Assembly (NCBI RefSeq): GCF_037381185.1
Contig: NZ_JARRQY010000001.1
Coordinates: 81,040-145,039, forward strand
DNA: 64,000 nt
Reading direction: 5' to 3'
Origin: Acidihalobacter_A sp037381185
GTDB lineage: Bacteria; Pseudomonadota; Gammaproteobacteria; DSM-5130; Acidihalobacteraceae
Positions 54,071-62,083 of the stretch are shown one piece after another. The stretch's first letter is position 1. Each line of letters starts with the position of its first letter. Below the pieces are notes generated by a model that saw nothing but the letters and a program-made list of their open reading frames with translations, ran no database searches and had not been told where the DNA came from. Made by a program: the position numbers and the translations under genes.

Positions 54071-55909
54071 ATGGCTGCCGAACGCCTGCCCAGCGGCTTC
54101 GAGCCCGCGCCGTTCCTCAAGACGCTGACTCACCGGCCGGGCGTCTACCGCATGCTCGACGTCGGCGGCGTGATTCTTTACGTCGGCAAGGCCAAGGATC
54201 TCAAGAAGCGCGTCTCGAGCTATTTCCGCAAGAACGTCTCCAGCCCGCGCATCCGCTCGATGGTGCAGCAGATCGCCGCGGTCGAATTCACGGTGACCAA
54301 CACCGAAGCCGAAGCGCTGATCCTGGAGAACAACCTGATCAAGGCGCATCGGCCGCGCTACAACGTGCTGCTGCGTGACGACAAGAGCTACCCCTATATC
54401 TACGTGTCCACCGAGGACCGTTTCCCGCGCATCGCCTTCCATCGTGGCAGCCGCAAGCAGCCGGGGCGCTACTTCGGCCCCTATCCCTCGGCCGGGGCGG
54501 TACGCGAGACGCTCAACCTGCTGCAGCGCCTGTTCCGTGTGCGCCAATGCGAGGACAGTTTTTTCGCCAACCGCTCGCGGCCCTGCCTGCAGTACCAGAT
54601 AAAGCGCTGTACGGCACCCTGCGTGGGCTACATCGACTCGGCGGGCTACCGCGCCGACATCCAGCGTGCGGTGCGGTTCCTGGAAGGGCGCTCGGACGCC
54701 GTCATCGGCGATCTGGTCAAGGACATGGAACAGGCCGCCGAGCGGCTCGAATACGAGCGCGCGGCGCAGCTGCGCGATCAGATCGAGGCGCTGCGCCAGA
54801 TCAGCGAGCGGCAGTACGTCAGCGGCAGCGGCGATCGCGATCTCGACATCGTGGCGCTGGCCCTGGAGGGCGGTGCGGCCTGCGTCCAGGTGTTCTTCAT
54901 CCGCGGCGGTCGCAATCTGGGCAACAAGAGCCTGTTCCCGCGCGTACCGGACGACATGCCGGCGGACGAGATCATGCAGGCGTTTCTCGGTCAGTACTAC
55001 CTCGAACGCGAGCCGCCGTCCGAGATCATCCTCAGCCACGCACCGGCCGAACAGGAGCTGGTCGCCGAGATGCTGGGCGAGCAGGCTGGCCGCCGTGTGG
55101 CGCTGACCAGCGCTGTGCGCGGCGAGCGCGCCCGCTGGCTCAAGCTCGCCGAGCGCAATGCCCTGGAGGCATTGCAGGCACGCAGCGCGTCGCGGGCAGG
55201 GGTGACGCAGCGGCTGGAGGCGCTGCAGGAGGCCCTGGAGCTGGATGCACCGCCTGCGCGGCTGGAGTGTTTCGACATCAGTCACACGCGCGGCGAGGCC
55301 GCGGTGGCCTCCTGCGTGGTGTTCGGCAGCGAGGGGCCGCTCAAGTCCGACTACCGGCGCTTCAACATCGAGGGCATCACGCCGGGCGACGATTACGCCG
55401 CCATGCATCAGGCGCTGACGCGGCGCTACACGCGGCTGAAGGAAAACGATGCCGCGCTACCAGACGTACTGCTCATCGACGGCGGGCGCGGGCAGGTGGC
55501 CGAGGCCGAGCGCGTGCTGGCCGAACTGCAGCTCGATCAGGTCATGATCGTGGGCGTTACCAAGGGCGAGGGTCGGCGGCCGGAACTCGATACGCTGACC
55601 ATGAGCGGCGGAGAAGGTACGCGCCGTTTGCCGCACAACTCGCCGGCCCTGCACCTGGTGCAGCAGATTCGCGACGAGGCGCACCGCTTCGCCATCACCG
55701 GCCATCGTCAGCGCCGCGCCAAGGCGCGTACCGACTCGCCGCTGCAGGCCGTGCCCGGGCTTGGGCCCAAGCGGAGGCAAGTGCTGCTCAAACATTTCGG
55801 CGGCTTGCGCGGGGTGTCTCGTGCGGGTGTGGAAGAGTTGTCCAAGGTGCCGGGCATCAGCCGTAGGCTTGCCGAGCAGGTTTACGCCTACCTGCATACC
55901 AACGGTTAG
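54071..55909 (+). CDS. uvrC: Excinuclease ABC subunit C
   Basis: The 612-residue protein has an N-terminal GIY-YIG nuclease (RPGVYRMLDVGGVILYVGKA), the UVR domain (AERLEYERAAQLRDQIEAL), an RNase-H-like second nuclease (LECFDISHTRGE, DVLLIDGGRGQ) and a C-terminal helix-hairpin-helix pair (LGPKRRQVLLKHFGG). It makes both incisions in nucleotide excision repair. The start at 54071 (MAAERLPSGFEP) follows the glycosylase by 10 bp. pgsA follows downstream, as in E. coli. Confidence 0.97.
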   Translation: MAAERLPSGFEPAPFLKTLTHRPGVYRMLDVGGVILYVGKAKDLKKRVSSYFRKNVSSPRIRSMVQQIAAVEFTVTNTEAEALILENNLIKAHRPRYNVLLRDDKSYPYIYVSTEDRFPRIAFHRGSRKQPGRYFGPYPSAGAVRETLNLLQRLFRVRQCEDSFFANRSRPCLQYQIKRCTAPCVGYIDSAGYRADIQRAVRFLEGRSDAVIGDLVKDMEQAAERLEYERAAQLRDQIEALRQISERQYVSGSGDRDLDIVALALEGGAACVQVFFIRGGRNLGNKSLFPRVPDDMPADEIMQAFLGQYYLEREPPSEIILSHAPAEQELVAEMLGEQAGRRVALTSAVRGERARWLKLAERNALEALQARSASRAGVTQRLEALQEALELDAPPARLECFDISHTRGEAAVASCVVFGSEGPLKSDYRRFNIEGITPGDDYAAMHQALTRRYTRLKENDAALPDVLLIDGGRGQVAEAERVLAELQLDQVMIVGVTKGEGRRPELDTLTMSGGEGTRRLPHNSPALHLVQQIRDEAHRFAITGHRQRRAKARTDSPLQAVPGLGPKRRQVLLKHFGGLRGVSRAGVEELSKVPGISRRLAEQVYAYLHTNG

Positions 55910-56222
55910 CATAGCGAAGGCCCAAGGGATGCGCTGCAAGGTGCACGCGGCGAGCGAGTGAGGCATATCGAGTGGATAGCGAAGGAGCGAGCGGCGCGTA
56001 GCAAATCGCCCGCGTAGCCATTTGATCAGCGTGTCCCAAGGCTGATTTCGCGGCGTGTGATTCGCGGCTTGTGGTAGTAAAGGATCGGCGCCGCCGTGGA
56101 TTGGTCGACGGATTGATGCGCAGTTTCTGCGCACGTGGTAGCTTCCAAAGGATTGGATCGACAGTAGGCGGATAGCGTTCGCGGTTCCCCGCCGGTGTCA
56201 TTTGTGCAAAACGGACCGAGAA
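55910..56222. other. Non-coding spacer between uvrC and pgsA
   Basis: This 313-bp stretch has no supported gene. It holds purine-rich repetitive segments such as GGCGAGCGAGTGAGGC followed by GCGAAGGAGCGAGCGGC. A perfect 7-bp hairpin (TGCGCAG-TTT-CTGCGCA) at 56117-56133 has no T-run. Confidence 0.5.
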
Positions 56223-56768
56223 ATGCCTCTTAATCTGCCTATCGTGCTTACCTGGCTGCGGATCGTGCTGATCCCGGTATTCATCGGAGTATTCTACGTG
56301 CCGTGGCACTGGGCTCCGCCGATCAGCGCACTGATCTTCACGCTAGCGGCGCTGACCGACTGGGCGGACGGCTATCTGGCGCGCAGGCTCAACCAAACGT
56401 CGCGCTTCGGCGCCTTTCTCGATCCGGTGGCCGACAAGCTGATGGTCGCGGCGGCGCTGGTGATGCTGACGCAGGCCTACGCTTCGCCGTGGCTGACGAT
56501 TGCCTCGGTCATCATCATCGGTCGCGAGATTACCATTTCGGCGCTCCGCGAGTGGATGGCCGAGGTGGGGCAGCGCGGTAAGGTGGCGGTCGCCTTCATC
56601 GGCAAGCTCAAGACCGTTACGCAGATGGTGGCCCTGGTGTTGCTGCTGTATAAGGAGACGGTGTTCGGCATCGATCCTCAGCCGATCGGCATGGTATTGC
56701 TGTACCTTGCGGCGGTGTTGACGCTGGTGTCCATGTTCAAGTACCTCGGCGCGGCCTTCAAGGTCTGA
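56223..56768 (+). CDS. pgsA: CDP-diacylglycerol-glycerol-3-phosphate 3-phosphatidyltransferase
   Basis: The 181-residue membrane protein starts at the ATG at 56223 (MPLNLPIVLTWLRI). It carries the CDP-alcohol phosphotransferase signature in two visible pieces, DWADGYLARRLNQTSRFG and AFLDPVADKLMVAAAL, with the metal-binding aspartates. It makes phosphatidylglycerophosphate for anionic phospholipids. About four to five hydrophobic helices are visible. A TTG at 56202 would add seven residues but is unlikely. Confidence 0.95.
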   Translation: MPLNLPIVLTWLRIVLIPVFIGVFYVPWHWAPPISALIFTLAALTDWADGYLARRLNQTSRFGAFLDPVADKLMVAAALVMLTQAYASPWLTIASVIIIGREITISALREWMAEVGQRGKVAVAFIGKLKTVTQMVALVLLLYKETVFGIDPQPIGMVLLYLAAVLTLVSMFKYLGAAFKV

Positions 56769-56856
56769 TCCACGGCTTGACCGATGCAACGCAATCGTAT
56801 ATCTTGCGCGGCCTGTCGCAGTTGAGGGCAGGTCGCCGGACGAGGATGACAGGTAG

Positions 56857-56885
56857 TTGACAGTCTTGGCCTCGCTTAATAGAAT
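56857..56885 (+). promoter_or_regulatory. Sigma-70 promoter of the tRNA-Gly gene
   Basis: TTGACA (56857-56862) and TAGAAT (56880-56885) are separated by exactly 17 bases, ending 13 bases before the tRNA-Gly 5' end. It probably drives tRNA-Gly and stops at the following terminator. Position and match to consensus are both good. Confidence 0.7.
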
Positions 56886-56898
56886 TTCCGGCCTGAAA

Positions 56899-56974
<76 letters not shown>

Positions 56975-56982
56975 GATTCTTC

Positions 56983-57010
56983 AAAAAGCCCCGGTAAATC
57001 CGGGGTTTTT
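56983..57010 (+). terminator. Rho-independent terminator after tRNA-Gly
   Basis: A 6-bp GC stem (CCCCGG-TAAAT-CCGGGG) flanked by A5 and T5 lies 8 bp after the tRNA. This is a classic intrinsic terminator. Confidence 0.85.
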
Positions 57011-57061
57011 CGTGTCGGGTCCGATCATGTTATGATCCACGCCCGTTTTTGCCCTCCCTAA

Positions 57062-57135
57062 GGCTGAGTGGCAGAGTGGTTATGCAGCGGCCTGCAAAGC
57101 CGTGTACGCCGGTTCGATTCCGACCTCAGCCTCCA
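57062..57135 (+). tRNA. tRNA-Cys (anticodon GCA)
   Basis: Acceptor GGCTGAG pairs with CTCAGCC, the anticodon loop is CCTGCAAAG with anticodon GCA, the T-loop is GGTTCGATTCC and the 3' end is TCCA with genomic CCA. The gene is intact although an integrase gene begins 163 bp downstream. Its 3' half (about 57105-57135) is the probable attachment core of the element that follows. Confidence 0.95.
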
Positions 57136-57168
57136 TAAGCTAGATCGTCAAGATCCGAAAAAGTCCGC

Positions 57169-57194
57169 AAGCCCGCATTAAAGCGGGCTTTTTT
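57169..57194 (+). terminator. Rho-independent terminator after tRNA-Cys
   Basis: The stem AAGCCCGC/GCGGGCTT with a 6-base ATTAAA-type loop is followed by a run of T residues, 33 bp after tRNA-Cys. It separates the tRNA from the integrase. Confidence 0.85.
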
Positions 57195-57219
57195 GTGTCT
57201 GTAGTGTCCGCAGTAGTCC

Positions 57220-57269
57220 GGGGGCAACCGTTGACAACCGGGGCCAACTGGGGCCAACATCGGGGCCAC
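57220..57269. repeat. Four short direct repeats before the integrase gene
   Basis: The 8-9-bp word GGGGCCAAC, with slight variation, occurs at 57220, 57240, 57250 and 57262, i.e. at roughly helical spacing of 10-20 bp. The array ends 30 bp before the integrase ATG. Arm-type integrase sites or an autoregulatory operator are the likely explanations. Confidence 0.55.
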
Positions 57270-57298
57270 GTCACCCGCTGCTGTAGGGAGATGGCCCC

Positions 57299-58540
57299 AT
57301 GCCGCTATCCGATACGCAGATTCGCAACGCCAAGCCCGGCCTTACTCCGCAAGGGAAAGAGACCACCAAGCCCTACAAGATGGGGGATTCTGGCGGTCTG
57401 TATCTTGAGGTGGCCCCAAGTGGTGGCAAGTGGTGGCGCTTCAAGTACCGATTCGAGGGAAAGCAAAAGCGCCTGTCACTCGGCGTTTATCCTGACATAA
57501 CGCTGAAGGCCGCCCGAGCACGCCGCGACGAAGCCCGTACGCTGCTGGCCGAAGGCGTAGACCCTGGCGAGCACCGCAAAGCCGTGAAAGCTGCAAAGAC
57601 AGACCGCGCGGCTAACAGCTACGAAGTGATTGCACGGGAGTGGCACGATAAGCATTCGGCCACGCTAAACCCCGAACATGCCGAGCGCATACTGCGGCGG
57701 CAGGAGCGCGATATTTTCCCCTGGATCGGCGGACGCCCAGTGTCCGAAGTCACGCCGCCGGAACTTCTCCAAGCATTGCGCAGGATCGAGGCGAGAGGGG
57801 CGATACAGACCGCTCACAGAGCCCTGGGCGACTGCGGGCAGATATTCCGCTATGCCGTGGCGACAGGGCGCACACAGCGCGATCCTACGCCGGATCTGCG
57901 CGGCGCACTGTCATCCTATCGGGCCGAGCACTTCGCCGCCGTCACTGATCCTGACCGACTGGCCGAGTTGTTGCGCATCATGGACGGCTACGAAGGCACG
58001 CTAACCGTGCGCTGCGCCCTTCGGGTAGCCCCGCTGGTGTTCGTGCGCCCTGGCGAGCTGCGGCAGGCTCAGTGGGCCGATATTGATCTGGACGCAGCCG
58101 AATGGCGCTACATCGTCACCAAGACCAACACGCAGCACATTGTGCCGTTGTCTACGCAAGCCGTGGCAATACTGCGCGAGCTTGAGCCGCTGACCGGACG
58201 CGGGCAGTACGTGTTCCCCAGCGCCAGAAACCCGCGCGGCGACCGTCCAATGTCCGAGAACACCGTTAACGCCGCCATGCGCCGCCTGGGTATCCCCAAA
58301 GACGAAATGAGCGGCCACGGCTTCCGTGCGGCGGCTAGAACGATTCTGGATGAGGTGCTGGGCTTTCGGCCCGACTTCATCGAGCACCAGCTAGCGCATG
58401 CGGTACGAGATCCGAACGGCCGTGCCTACAACCGCACGGCACACCTGCCCGAGCGGCGGAAGATGATGCAAGCGTGGGCGGATTATCTGGACCAGATCAA
58501 GGCCGGTAGTAACGTCGTTGCTTTGAGGGCTGGCGCATGA
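57299..58540 (+). CDS. int: P4-type tyrosine recombinase integrase
   Basis: The 413-residue protein has the N-terminal DUF4102 domain (GDSGGLYLEVAPSGGKWWRF, RLSLGVYPDITLKAAR), a core-binding domain and the C-terminal catalytic domain. The catalytic residues are arginine in VRPGELRQAQW, the HxxR pair in HGFRAAARTIL, a late histidine near HQLAHAVRD and the tyrosine in GRAYNRTAHL. It would integrate and excise the element at the tRNA-Cys end. A GTAGGGAG ribosome site precedes the ATG. Its stop overlaps the next gene by four bases. Confidence 0.95.
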   Translation: MPLSDTQIRNAKPGLTPQGKETTKPYKMGDSGGLYLEVAPSGGKWWRFKYRFEGKQKRLSLGVYPDITLKAARARRDEARTLLAEGVDPGEHRKAVKAAKTDRAANSYEVIAREWHDKHSATLNPEHAERILRRQERDIFPWIGGRPVSEVTPPELLQALRRIEARGAIQTAHRALGDCGQIFRYAVATGRTQRDPTPDLRGALSSYRAEHFAAVTDPDRLAELLRIMDGYEGTLTVRCALRVAPLVFVRPGELRQAQWADIDLDAAEWRYIVTKTNTQHIVPLSTQAVAILRELEPLTGRGQYVFPSARNPRGDRPMSENTVNAAMRRLGIPKDEMSGHGFRAAARTILDEVLGFRPDFIEHQLAHAVRDPNGRAYNRTAHLPERRKMMQAWADYLDQIKAGSNVVALRAGA

Positions 58541-59532
58541 GACTAGCTGAGCTAATGGACTGGTTGACGCTGCCCAAAGCCGCCGAGTATTTGTCGATAT
58601 TGTTCGGTGAGCCCGTCACTGAAGCCGACGTCCTTCGATTGGGACTGGATGGACGTTTGCGCCTATCGGTTCAGTTTGTGAACCATGCGTATGCGCGATG
58701 TGGAGTAGTAGCGACGTATGCTTGGAATGATCTGAAAGCGCGCATCGAAGCTGGCACATATCCCGAGGATTTGAATTGGCGGCAAGTTCCTCGCAGCCTA
58801 CTGGAAGAGATGGGGTTGCTTGAAGAAAGCTCTGAGCACGCAAAAGGTCGCAAGCTCAAGATGTTGGCGAGTATACGGATTGATGAAGATCGCTATCTCA
58901 CATTATCCGACGAGGTAAAGCCTATTTCTGGGGTGTGGGATCTGCCGATGATCGGTGGTGAGCAACTTGATGTTGAGCATTACTACCAGTCAATAACTGG
59001 AGGTCCAGAAGTAACCCTAGAATCCCTGGACGGTGCTTTTGTTGAGGATGAGGCCGGACGAGTTTGTCAGTTACAGGAGCAGTTCATTGATCTTGAACCG
59101 CGCAAAGAAGAGCTTGAACAGATCAGAGAAGAGTTTGAACAGCTCAGAGAAGATCGCCGCGCCATTCTTGAGGGACGCGAGTCGTTGGATTCAATCAGAA
59201 ATAATCGATTTCATCCCGCGGGCGGTTTGCCGAGTGATGGCGTTATAGTCGTCAGGATGGCGGCTTTGAGGGAACTAGAAAACGCTATTCGTACTAAATC
59301 TCCACTGACCGAACGCGAGCACAACCAGAATTTGAGGTTAATTGGGTGTTTGGCTTTGGCTTTATCTAAAAGATCCGATCGATTTCAGCATGGTCAGAAA
59401 CCTAATGCCTCCCAGATAGCTTCCCTAGTACAAGAAACCTTAGATGCGTTACAGGATGCTCGGGTGAACGGCTTGGGTAAGAGCAGCGTACGGGATCGAA
59501 TATCCAAGGGGCTAAAGTTGCTCGACGGATAA
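58537..59532 (+). CDS. Hypothetical protein coupled to the integrase
   Basis: The 331-residue protein starts at an ATG overlapping the int stop, so it is co-translated. The N-terminus (LTLPKAAEYLSILFGEPVTE) looks like a small helix-turn-helix or MerR-type module. The middle (about residues 185-215) is a charged coiled coil with PRKEELEQIREEFEQLRED, and the end (SQIASLVQETLDALQD) is helical. Similar integrase-adjacent proteins are seen in other islands but have no known role. AT content is a little higher than the chromosome. It might help recombination or regulate excision. Confidence 0.75.
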   Translation: MRLAELMDWLTLPKAAEYLSILFGEPVTEADVLRLGLDGRLRLSVQFVNHAYARCGVVATYAWNDLKARIEAGTYPEDLNWRQVPRSLLEEMGLLEESSEHAKGRKLKMLASIRIDEDRYLTLSDEVKPISGVWDLPMIGGEQLDVEHYYQSITGGPEVTLESLDGAFVEDEAGRVCQLQEQFIDLEPRKEELEQIREEFEQLREDRRAILEGRESLDSIRNNRFHPAGGLPSDGVIVVRMAALRELENAIRTKSPLTEREHNQNLRLIGCLALALSKRSDRFQHGQKPNASQIASLVQETLDALQDARVNGLGKSSVRDRISKGLKLLDG

Positions 59533-59537
59533 CCTAC

Positions 59538-59569
59538 TTGCCAGTGGCAACGAGGTTTGCCAGTTGGCA
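59538..59569. promoter_or_regulatory. Paired palindromic operators upstream of the AlpA-like gene
   Basis: Two near-identical palindromes, TTGCCAGTGGCAA (59538-59550) and TTGCCAGTTGGCA (59557-59569), lie 19 bp apart centre to centre, close to two helical turns. They begin six bases after the stop of the preceding gene and end 57 bases before the AlpA-like start. Cooperative dimer binding by a repressor of the element is the natural reading. Confidence 0.6.
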
Positions 59570-59626
59570 CGTCCCCAGTATCGGACACGGCACGATGGCC
59601 TTGCACAAACACGGAGGCCATCGAAC

Positions 59627-59845
59627 ATGCCAACATTGCAGCACACAAAGCCCGAAAGCCTTATTCGCTTGCCCGAGGTCATGCGCCGCACAGGCCGTGG
59701 CCGAACCGCGATATATGCCGACATGGCGGCGGGAACTTTCCCGCGTAGCGTGAGCATCGGCCCGCGTGCCGTCGCGTGGCCTGAATCCTCGATAGATGCC
59801 TGGATCGCTGAGCGCGTTACCCAAGCCACTGGCAACGCGGCGTAA
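59627..59845 (+). CDS. AlpA-family excisionase-like DNA-binding protein
   Basis: The 72-residue protein starts at the ATG at 59627 (MPTLQHTKPE), nine bases after GGAGG. It matches the AlpA/MerR-like winged helix-turn-helix (RLPEVMRRTGRGRTAIYADM, then FPRSVSIGPRAVAWPESSID). AlpA proteins activate the integrase and excision of P4-like elements. It lies just downstream of a pair of palindromic operators. Confidence 0.9.
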   Translation: MPTLQHTKPESLIRLPEVMRRTGRGRTAIYADMAAGTFPRSVSIGPRAVAWPESSIDAWIAERVTQATGNAA

Positions 59846-59855
59846 GGGGGTGATC

Positions 59856-60206
59856 ATGGAGACAAAGAAAAGCCCACCCCCGATGGCAGTCGGGCAAGCG
59901 GGCCATGACGAAACGAGCAAAGCCGATTCTACCGTCCGTCCGCGCAAGATTCACCGTGTGTTGCGGGCACTGGCAACTGGGCGGTCATTCAATCGCTTCG
60001 AGGCCGAACGCGCTTTGCACGACCACTGCCTACATACCACCGTTGCCAGCATCCAACGCGACTACGGAATCAGCGTCTACCGGGAGATGGAGACCGTAGC
60101 AGGCTACGAAGGCGCGCCCACCCGCGTATGTCGCTATAGGCTACTGTCGCCCGAACGGGCACGAGCACAAGCCTTGCTCGCCACGCTGAACAGCAAGGGG
60201 GCGTGA
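59856..60206 (+). CDS. Winged-helix-like hypothetical protein
   Basis: The 116-residue protein starts at METKKSPPPM after AAGGGGGTG. The first 40 residues are disordered; the rest (HRVLRALATGRSFNRFEAER, SIQRDYGISVYREMETVAGY) resembles the winged-helix protein that follows P4-like AlpA genes and is often annotated as a DUF-type regulator. It might modulate replication or excision. It lies 10 bp after the AlpA-like gene and 1 bp before the next. Confidence 0.7.
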   Translation: METKKSPPPMAVGQAGHDETSKADSTVRPRKIHRVLRALATGRSFNRFEAERALHDHCLHTTVASIQRDYGISVYREMETVAGYEGAPTRVCRYRLLSPERARAQALLATLNSKGA

Positions 60207-60207
60207 C

Positions 60208-60840
60208 GTGGCTACCAGAGGCCAGCGACACGCACGCATCCACCAGTGGGAACGGGATACAGACGCGTATCAATCGCTATGCTGTGAGGCGCGCGCTCTA
60301 TTGGTCGAATTTCGGTTGCTCTATGCCGGGCGCGAGAATCGCATCTACCTGAGCACCCGCGAGATCATGCGACGGTTGGACGTTGGACGGTGCAAGGCTG
60401 AGAAGGCACGCGACGAATTGCTGGATCGCGGATTCGTCCGCCTGCTCAAGCCAGGGACGTTCAGTCAGAAAACCCGCAACGCGAGCGAGTACGCACTGAC
60501 GAATGAAGCGATCACGCTGCGCGACTGTAACAATGCGCCGAAGGAATCCATGACTTGTACGCCTAAAAATAACTCGGTGTTTTCTTTCACCTCCGTCGGT
60601 GCTGCTCACCATACGACGACTCACAATTCCGGTTCTGTCTGGCGACCGTCGCGCTTGCCTACCATCGAGAAATTGCCGCATGAGCACTTCATGCTCATGC
60701 GGTGGCTTCACGCTCAAACAGAAAGCCAAACGCAGTGCCCTGACGCTTCATTACGCCCGATGCGGCGCATGTGGACGATGTGGCGGCTTTATGCTGGGAG
60801 CGCACGGAATCACGCTTACACGCGGCGAGGTGGCGCGTAG
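60208..60840 (+). CDS. Hypothetical winged-helix protein (replication-associated type?)
   Basis: The frame starts at a GTG at 60208 (VATRGQRHARIHQWERD), just after the previous stop. Residues about 30-85 (LYAGRENRIYLSTREIMRRL, then DELLDRGFVRLLKPGT) form a plausible winged helix as in plasmid or island replication regulators. The last 50 residues (MRRMWTMWRLYAGSARNHAY) are rich in Trp, Met and Arg and overlap a better-looking frame, so the true stop may be earlier and the gene may have frameshifted. Confidence in the C-terminus is low. Confidence 0.6.
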   Translation: MATRGQRHARIHQWERDTDAYQSLCCEARALLVEFRLLYAGRENRIYLSTREIMRRLDVGRCKAEKARDELLDRGFVRLLKPGTFSQKTRNASEYALTNEAITLRDCNNAPKESMTCTPKNNSVFSFTSVGAAHHTTTHNSGSVWRPSRLPTIEKLPHEHFMLMRWLHAQTESQTQCPDASLRPMRRMWTMWRLYAGSARNHAYTRRGGA

Positions 60841-60922
60841 GACATTCGGCGACGAACAACTGACCGAACGGCTTGTGTCGCTCGCACAGCGGCGTCTGGC
60901 AGTACAGGCGGCTAAGCCATGA
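60680..60922 (+). CDS. Small zinc-finger-like protein
   Basis: This 80-residue frame starts at ATG 60680 (MSTSCSCGGFTLKQKAKRSA) and contains cysteine motifs CSC and CGACGRCGG, a compact zinc-ribbon pattern, followed by a helix with TRGEVARRTFGDEQLTERLV. It overlaps the 3' part of the preceding gene by 160 bp in another frame but has far more protein-like composition there. Its stop overlaps the next ATG (ATGA). It could be the real continuation of an original longer gene. Confidence 0.55.
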   Translation: MSTSCSCGGFTLKQKAKRSALTLHYARCGACGRCGGFMLGAHGITLTRGEVARRTFGDEQLTERLVSLAQRRLAVQAAKP

Positions 60923-61128
60923 ACCGCAATCCGAGACGCTTTCAAAGGAAGCCATACAGGCTGTCAATCTCAATCGACGCCTAGACAATGGGCCGGGTGG
61001 ACGAACTGTTCAGGCAGGGTAAGTACCACAAGCACCGGAACTTTAGCGAGTTTGTCCGTTTGAGCATCGAGGCAGAGCTTAGAAGCTGTGGCATCGATTT
61101 CATGCTACCGGCGAAGCCCAAGTTCTGA
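60919..61128 (+). pseudogene. Ribbon-helix-helix (CopG/Arc-like) protein interrupted by an in-frame TAG
   Basis: From ATG 60919 the frame reads MNRNPRRFQRKPYRLSISID, then an amber codon at 60982-60984. After it, still in the same frame, come TMGRVDELFRQGKYHKHR and NFSEFVRLSIEAELR. The joined sequence is a complete small ribbon-helix-helix protein: strand RLSISIDA, first helix around VDELFRQG and second helix FSEFVRLSIEAEL. A single base change explains the stop. An ATG at 60988 could restart a 46-residue fragment without the DNA-binding strand. It overlaps the preceding gene by ATGA. Confidence 0.65.
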
Positions 61129-61153
61129 CGTTTTATGGAGCCCATAAAAAAGG

Positions 61154-61236
61154 GCGCCTGAATTTTTGAGCCATCACGCGCACGAGGGGTGGATAACCAG
61201 TGCGCCCGAGTTTTTGGATGCCTTAACGCGCACTAG
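61154..61236. repeat. Two imperfect direct repeats in a non-coding gap
   Basis: Copies at 61154-61186 and 61202-61236 share GCGCC-GA-TTTTTG and end in ACGCGCAC. They lie in the 261-bp gap between the ribbon-helix-helix relic and the zinc-ribbon gene, flanked by two GAGCCCATAAAA words (61138 and 61271). They could be iterons or an operator; no gene is visible in this gap. Confidence 0.5.
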
Positions 61237-61389
61237 GCTAGGCGTTGGCGATGGGTATTGAGAGAATTGAGAGCCCATAAAAGGGGTTTCCTCACTTGCC
61301 GAATTCATATTTTCTCACTCATGCCGCCCTGCGAACAGTGCGTAAGCAGTGAACTTACCTATTGATTTCGGATAAAAATCGGAGCACCT

Positions 61390-61986
61390 ATGGGCGGATA
61401 CGGTAGCGGTCGGCGCTGGTACACCAGCACCACGGACACGACAAACGATTATCGGGCTATCGATGTGCGGCGCTGGCATCGTGAGGGCCTGCTAGAACCT
61501 GGGCAGGCTTTCCGCTGGCGCTGGTCACGCAATGGTGAAACCACGGCATCAATCAACGTGCGAGCCGAACCGGGACGTGTAGTGCTCGATTACCGGCACA
61601 GGGAGCACGGCGGCGAGTGGCGAGACGAAGCCTTGCCCGTCGATCTGACGTGGACTGCCTGCAACTACGGAGGTGAGCGCCCTTGGTTCCGTTGCCCAAA
61701 CTGCGGGCGGCGGGTGGCGATCCTGTACGGCGGCGGCATCTTCGCGTGCCGTCACTGCTACCGGCTTACCTACCAAAGCCAGCGGGAAAGCCTGGACGAC
61801 AGGCTAACGCGGCGCATCGAATGTATACGCGCGCGCCTGGACTGGGAGCCCGGTTTTCTGAATGGCAACGGGTTGAAGCCCAAGGGTATGCAATGGCGGA
61901 CGTTCTGGCGACTCCATGCCGAGCACGAGGCGCTGGTAGCGCAATCCGTGGCATGGATAGCGGAACGCTTCGGATTCGAGCCTTGA
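61390..61986 (+). CDS. Conserved zinc-ribbon hypothetical protein
   Basis: The 198-residue protein begins MGGYGSGRRWYTSTTDTTN, and its middle has a four-cysteine ribbon: CPNC (FRCPNCGRRVAILYGGG) followed by CRHC (IFACRHCYRLTYQSQRESL). This arrangement is common in proteins of integrative elements and prophages but its function is unknown. The C-terminal part is helical and basic (RRIECIRARLDWEPG). It is free-standing, with non-coding DNA on both sides. Confidence 0.78.
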   Translation: MGGYGSGRRWYTSTTDTTNDYRAIDVRRWHREGLLEPGQAFRWRWSRNGETTASINVRAEPGRVVLDYRHREHGGEWRDEALPVDLTWTACNYGGERPWFRCPNCGRRVAILYGGGIFACRHCYRLTYQSQRESLDDRLTRRIECIRARLDWEPGFLNGNGLKPKGMQWRTFWRLHAEHEALVAQSVAWIAERFGFEP

Positions 61987-62083
61987 GGCGGTTTGCGAAA
62001 GCCAAGCCAATGTCTGGACAATAAGTCATCATCGGGCAACGTCATAAAAACAGCCAATTCGACAGCTGCGGAGGATTCGAATC

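Noticed and set aside
56117..56133. Perfect 7-bp hairpin considered as the uvrC terminator
   Set aside because: No T-run follows and it lies more than 200 bp after uvrC; kept only as a note in the spacer entry.
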